Below, in pieces: positions 60,965 to 64,000 of a stretch of DNA of 64,000 nucleotides (the stretch's first letter is position 1; each line of letters opens with the position of its first letter). Below the pieces are notes generated by a model that saw only the letters and a program-made list of their open reading frames with translations, searched no databases and had not been told where the DNA came from. A program made the translations under genes and the position numbers. This DNA is from Dactylosporangium sp. AC04546 (GTDB taxonomy: Bacteria > Actinomycetota > Actinomycetes > Mycobacteriales > Micromonosporaceae): assembly GCF_022095675.1 (NCBI RefSeq), contig NZ_JAHYSG010000064.1, forward strand, positions 8,334-72,333. Direction: 5' to 3'.

Positions 60965-61735
60965 GTGCAGAGTTCCAACCCGGTGCTCACCCGCCTTGGT
61001 GAGGCGGCGCGACAAGAGCGCTCGACAGGCGTGGGATACGCACCGTCCTACCCGCGCGTGATGACTATGGACGACGTCGTCGTCCGCACGGTCGCGCTGC
61101 TCGCCGTCACCGGCATCTTCGGCGCCGGCGCGTGGGTCCTGCTGCCGGCCGGCGGCGCCATCACGGCGATCGCCGCCATCGGCTCGGTCATCGCCGGGCT
61201 CGTCCTCGGCCTGGTCATCTCCTTCATGCGGGTCACCAACCCGGCCGTGATCCTGCCCTACGCCGCCCTGCAGGGCGTCGCGCTGGGCCTGGTGAGCCGC
61301 TGGTTCGAGAGCCTGTACAACGGCATCGTCTTCCAGGCGGTCATCGGCACGTTCGGCATCTTCGCCATCATGGCCGTGCTGTACAAGTTCAAGGTCCTGC
61401 GCGCGACCCCGCGCTTCACCAAGATGGTGATCGGCGCGCTCGTCGGCGTCGTGGTCCTGAGCCTGGCCAACTACCTGTTCTTCCTGTTCGACGTGAACCT
61501 GGGCCTGCGCGACTACAGCACCACCGGCAAGGTCGGCTGGCTGCCCATCGTCTTCAGCCTCGTCGTGGTCGTGGTCGGCGCGCTGACCTTCATCCTCGAC
61601 TTCGACGCCGTCGACCAGGGCATCCGCTACGGCCTGCCGGAGAAGTACGCGTGGTACTGCGCGTTCGGCATCCTCGTCGGCCTGATCTTCCTGTACTACG
61701 AGATCCTGCGCCTGCTGAGCTACCTGCGCCGATGA
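60965..61735 (+). CDS. Bax inhibitor-1 / YccA family membrane protein
   Basis: 256 aa with seven hydrophobic segments, the layout of the BI-1/YccA family (TMBIM-like), known in bacteria for modulating FtsH or acting as pH-sensitive calcium leak. Conserved features include the N-terminal NPVLTRL and the central IVFQAVIGTFGIFAIMAVLY helix. GTG start at 60965 is supported by GGAGG 7 nt upstream. It overlaps the next small gene by 4 nt. Confidence 0.92.
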   Translation: MQSSNPVLTRLGEAARQERSTGVGYAPSYPRVMTMDDVVVRTVALLAVTGIFGAGAWVLLPAGGAITAIAAIGSVIAGLVLGLVISFMRVTNPAVILPYAALQGVALGLVSRWFESLYNGIVFQAVIGTFGIFAIMAVLYKFKVLRATPRFTKMVIGALVGVVVLSLANYLFFLFDVNLGLRDYSTTGKVGWLPIVFSLVVVVVGALTFILDFDAVDQGIRYGLPEKYAWYCAFGILVGLIFLYYEILRLLSYLRR

Positions 61736-62085
61736 CCACCGACGATCAGCTGGGCGCCGCGGTGCACAGGCTGGTCGGCCAGGTCGCACACTGGACGCCG
61801 TCCCGCTGGGCGGCGTCCAGTGCCGTTGCGGGCCGCTCCCGCGCCGAGGCGTTCCACGCGGCCCTCCAGACCATGGCCGACGCCGCCGCGCGGGCCGAGG
61901 GCGCGCCACCGCGCCCGGTGCCCCGGCTCGACAACGACCTGGCGCTGCCGGACCAGCTGCGGGTCCTGGCGACCGACCTGACCCGCCACGCGCCCGGGGC
62001 CGTCCCCGCCGCCGTGGAGGCGGTGACGGCCCTGCGCCACACGTTGCGCCCTACGTCAGGTGGGCCAGCAGGTCCTGGCGGGTGA
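61732..62085 (+). CDS. Small hypothetical cytosolic protein
   Basis: 117 aa, helical, Ala/Arg-rich; the pattern HWTPSRWAASSA and ADAAARAEGAPPRPVPRLDND offers no recognised domain. The 4-nt overlap with the BI-1 gene argues that it is real and co-translated. The last 35 bp overlap the 3' end of the convergent cystathionine beta-synthase gene. Confidence 0.6.
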   Translation: MTTDDQLGAAVHRLVGQVAHWTPSRWAASSAVAGRSRAEAFHAALQTMADAAARAEGAPPRPVPRLDNDLALPDQLRVLATDLTRHAPGAVPAAVEAVTALRHTLRPTSGGPAGPGG

Positions 62086-63415
62086 TGACGCCCGCGGGCT
62101 TGCCGTCCACGAGGACCACCGCGGCGTCGGCCTTCTCCAGGAGGGCCACCGCCTCGCCCACCGGCTGGCCGCCGCCGATCATCGGCAGCGGGTCGCCCAT
62201 GTGGCGCTCGACGATGTCGTGCAGGTGGGCCTGGCCGGAGAACAGCGCGTCGAGCAGGTCGCGCTCGGCGATCGAGCCGGCCACCTCGCCCGTGACGACC
62301 GGCGGCTCGGCCTTGAGGACCGGCAGCTGGGAGACGCCGTACTCACGCATGTAGTCGATCGCGTCGCGGACCGTCTCGTTCGGGTGGACGTGGACCATCT
62401 GCGGCATCGTGCCGTCCTTGCCGACGAGCACGTCGGCGACCGTGGGGGTCTCGTCGGCGGTGCGCAGGAAGCCGTAGCGGGCCATCCAGTCGTCGTTGAA
62501 GATCTTCGAGAGGTACCCGCGGCCGCCGTCCGGGAGCAGGACGACGACGACCGCGTCGGGGCCGGCCGCGGCCGCCACGCGCAGGGCCGCCGCCACCGCC
62601 ATGCCGCACGACCCGCCGACCAGCAGGCCCTCCTCGCGGGCCAGGCGGCGGGTCAGCTCGAAGCTCTCCTTGTCGGAGACCTCGACGATCTCGTCGCAGA
62701 TCTCCCGGTCGTACGTCGTGGGCCAGAAGTCCTCGCCGACGCCCTCGACCAGGTAGGGCCGGCCGGTGCCGCCCGAGTAGACCGAGCCCTCGGGGTCGGC
62801 GCCGACGATGCGGACGGCGCCGCCGGAGACCTCCTTGAGGTAGCGCCCGACGCCCGAGATGGTGCCGCCGGTGCCGACGCCGGCGACGAAGTGCGTTACG
62901 CGGCCCTCGGTCTGCTCCCAGACCTCCGGGCCGGTGGTCTCGTAGTGGGAGCGGGGGTTGGCCGGGTTCGCGTACTGGTCGGGCTTCCAGGCGCCGGGGA
63001 TCTCGCGGGCCAGCCGGTCGGAGACGTTGTAGTAGGAACGCGGGTCCTCGGGGGCGACCGCGGTCGGGCAGACGACGACCTCGGCCCCGTAGGCGCGCAG
63101 GACGTTCTGCTTGTCCTCGCTCACCTTGTCGGGGCAGACGAAGACGCAGCGGTATCCCCGCAGCTGCGCCACCAGGGCGAGGCCGACGCCGGTGTTGCCG
63201 GAGGTCGGCTCGACGATCGTGCCGCCGGGCTTCAGCAGCCCGGCCTTCTCGGCCTCCTCGACCATGCGCAGCGCGATGCGGTCCTTCACGCTGCCGCCGG
63301 GGTTGAGGTACTCGACCTTGGCGAGGACGGTGCCGGTGATGCCGGACGTGACGTTGCGGAGCCGGACGAGGGGGGTGTTGCCCACCAACTCGACGACGTT
63401 GTCGTAGTAGCGCAC
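62051..63415 (-). CDS. Cystathionine beta-synthase
   Basis: 454 aa. The PLP fold II domain (~1-325) has the cofactor Lys44 in NPGGSVKDR, the phosphate loop EPTSGNTGVG and VGTGGTISG. Two CBS domains (~335-454) follow, as in human and mycobacterial CBS, and may bind AdoMet or adenylates. The enzyme makes cystathionine from serine and homocysteine (trans-sulfuration). It connects to the sulfur metabolism seen elsewhere in the window. Start GTG at 63413-63415. Confidence 0.95.
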   Translation of the reverse strand: MRYYDNVVELVGNTPLVRLRNVTSGITGTVLAKVEYLNPGGSVKDRIALRMVEEAEKAGLLKPGGTIVEPTSGNTGVGLALVAQLRGYRCVFVCPDKVSEDKQNVLRAYGAEVVVCPTAVAPEDPRSYYNVSDRLAREIPGAWKPDQYANPANPRSHYETTGPEVWEQTEGRVTHFVAGVGTGGTISGVGRYLKEVSGGAVRIVGADPEGSVYSGGTGRPYLVEGVGEDFWPTTYDREICDEIVEVSDKESFELTRRLAREEGLLVGGSCGMAVAAALRVAAAAGPDAVVVVLLPDGGRGYLSKIFNDDWMARYGFLRTADETPTVADVLVGKDGTMPQMVHVHPNETVRDAIDYMREYGVSQLPVLKAEPPVVTGEVAGSIAERDLLDALFSGQAHLHDIVERHMGDPLPMIGGGQPVGEAVALLEKADAAVVLVDGKPAGVITRQDLLAHLT

Positions 63416-63442
63416 GAGCCCAGCGTATAGCCGGGCCGTGGC

Positions 63443-63793
63443 TCACCTAATAACGTGTCCCGGAATGACGCTCTCCCGCCGCTTCTCCCACTCCAGGAAG
63501 CGCTCCAGCTCGTCCATGAGCGCGCCGGCGAAGTAGCCGGCCACGGCGACGTCGTCGGCCAGGCCCAGGACGAAGAGGAACAGCTCGGGCACCGCGTCGA
63601 TGGGCGAAACGATGTACGCGCCGGCGACGGCGATCATGGCCAGCCGGGCACCGCCGTCGTACTCACGCTTGAAGGTCGCCTTGATCATCCGAGGGATGGC
63701 GGCGAGCCGCCGCCCGACCCCCGGCGTGCCGGGCTTGAACACCCGCAGTAACGCCGTCCACGCCAAGTGTCGTTTGAGCGCGCCGTCCGCCAT
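63443..63793 (-). CDS. DUF1232 (YkvA-like) membrane protein
   Basis: 116 aa. The hallmark YIVSPIDAVPELFLFVLGLADD segment identifies DUF1232, a small two-helix membrane family of unknown function. A TTA codon is present at 63749-63751 (reverse strand; A-L-L-R), so its translation may depend on the bldA-type tRNA encoded 2.9 kb away. Read toward the cystathionine beta-synthase gene with a 27-bp gap; the two may be co-transcribed. Confidence 0.87.
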   Translation of the reverse strand: MADGALKRHLAWTALLRVFKPGTPGVGRRLAAIPRMIKATFKREYDGGARLAMIAVAGAYIVSPIDAVPELFLFVLGLADDVAVAGYFAGALMDELERFLEWEKRRESVIPGHVIR

Positions 63794-64000
63794 GGTTGCC
63801 GTCCTCCCGAGTGTCCCGGCCCTCGAATGTAATGGTGCCCGTCACCATCGAGCGGCAACCGTCACTGCGACGCGCGCGGTAAGAATGGAAAGGTTTGATC
63901 GACCGCTCCACCGGTCGGAATGAGGACGATCGCAAAGCGGACGAATGCCGAGGAACACTTGGGAAGCGGGGGTTAGCCTCGGGGTCGCAGGGGCTTTGGG
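63794..64000. other. Right-end intergenic stretch
   Basis: No complete gene is visible in the last 207 bases. The stretch is AT-richer near 63880-63960 and probably holds the promoter of the DUF1232-cbs unit and of a gene beyond the window. Confidence 0.4.

Noticed and set aside
60745..61002. Open frame spanning tRNA-Leu
   Set aside because: It reads through a complete tRNA and has no coding features.

Overview
The window is chromosomal DNA from a very high-GC actinomycete, most likely a member of the Micromonosporaceae (Actinoplanes/Micromonospora-like). This rests on the strong G/C bias at third codon positions, frequent GTG and TTG starts, many apparently leaderless genes, and two core blocks whose order matches other actinobacteria: sucC-sucD-perM-purN-purH, and mfd-(SurA-like lipoprotein)-mazG ... 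eno-ftsB-DUF501 ... ppx. No insertion sequence, prophage, CRISPR array or rRNA was seen. One tRNA is present, tRNA-Leu(UAA), the bldA-type tRNA.

Layout. 1-12.4 kb is mainly core metabolism: succinyl-CoA synthetase, a PerM-like membrane protein, purine synthesis (purN, purH), folD and isocitrate dehydrogenase. Between these lie a beta-lactamase-like lipoprotein, a 608-bp repeat-rich non-coding stretch (7861-8468) and a small island (8.5-11.1 kb) of three genes that each carry a rare TTA codon. 12.4-25.8 kb is a polysaccharide locus with two arms diverging from 16315-16389. The leftward arm encodes a sulfotransferase, a GT2 glycosyltransferase, an alpha/beta hydrolase and an S51-like protein with a CysS-type tail. 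The rightward arm encodes a WecG/TagA glycosyltransferase followed by a tightly overlapping run: Wzz/BY-kinase-like, Wzy-like, APH-fold kinase-like, a second sulfotransferase, Wzx-like flippase, methyltransferase and a GH26-like secreted hydrolase. At 28.9-30.4 kb lies a fused protein with an intact APS kinase domain and a degraded ATP-sulfurylase-like domain, a plausible source of PAPS for the sulfotransferases. Taken together, this reads as a candidate system for making and exporting a sulfated surface polysaccharide.

25.8-28.8 kb holds small accessory genes and a TetR regulator with a candidate operator. 30.4-38.8 kb holds PEP carboxylase, mfd, a SurA-like lipoprotein and mazG. 38.8-43.5 kb is an accessory insert (patatin, drug/metabolite exporter, MocR regulator, DUF885 peptidase) inside the otherwise conserved mfd-eno neighbourhood. 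43.7-49.7 kb has eno, ftsB, DUF501, an aminoglycoside-phosphotransferase-like gene, a lipoprotein, a membrane-anchored CBM2 protein, N-acetylglutamate synthase and ppx. 50.3-57.4 kb has an LppU-like protein, a PadR/HAAS pair, type 5 uracil-DNA glycosylase and a MoxR/DUF58/DUF4129 membrane cluster. 57.5-64 kb has type II NADH dehydrogenase, a large membrane protein, tRNA-Leu(UAA), a Bax inhibitor-1 family protein, cystathionine beta-synthase and a DUF1232 protein.

Regulation visible in the sequence: several genes have a TANNNT -10 hexamer ending 6-7 nt before an ATG/GTG, consistent with leaderless mRNAs. Several hairpin terminators lie after operons. All calls are from reading the sequence; no database search was run.
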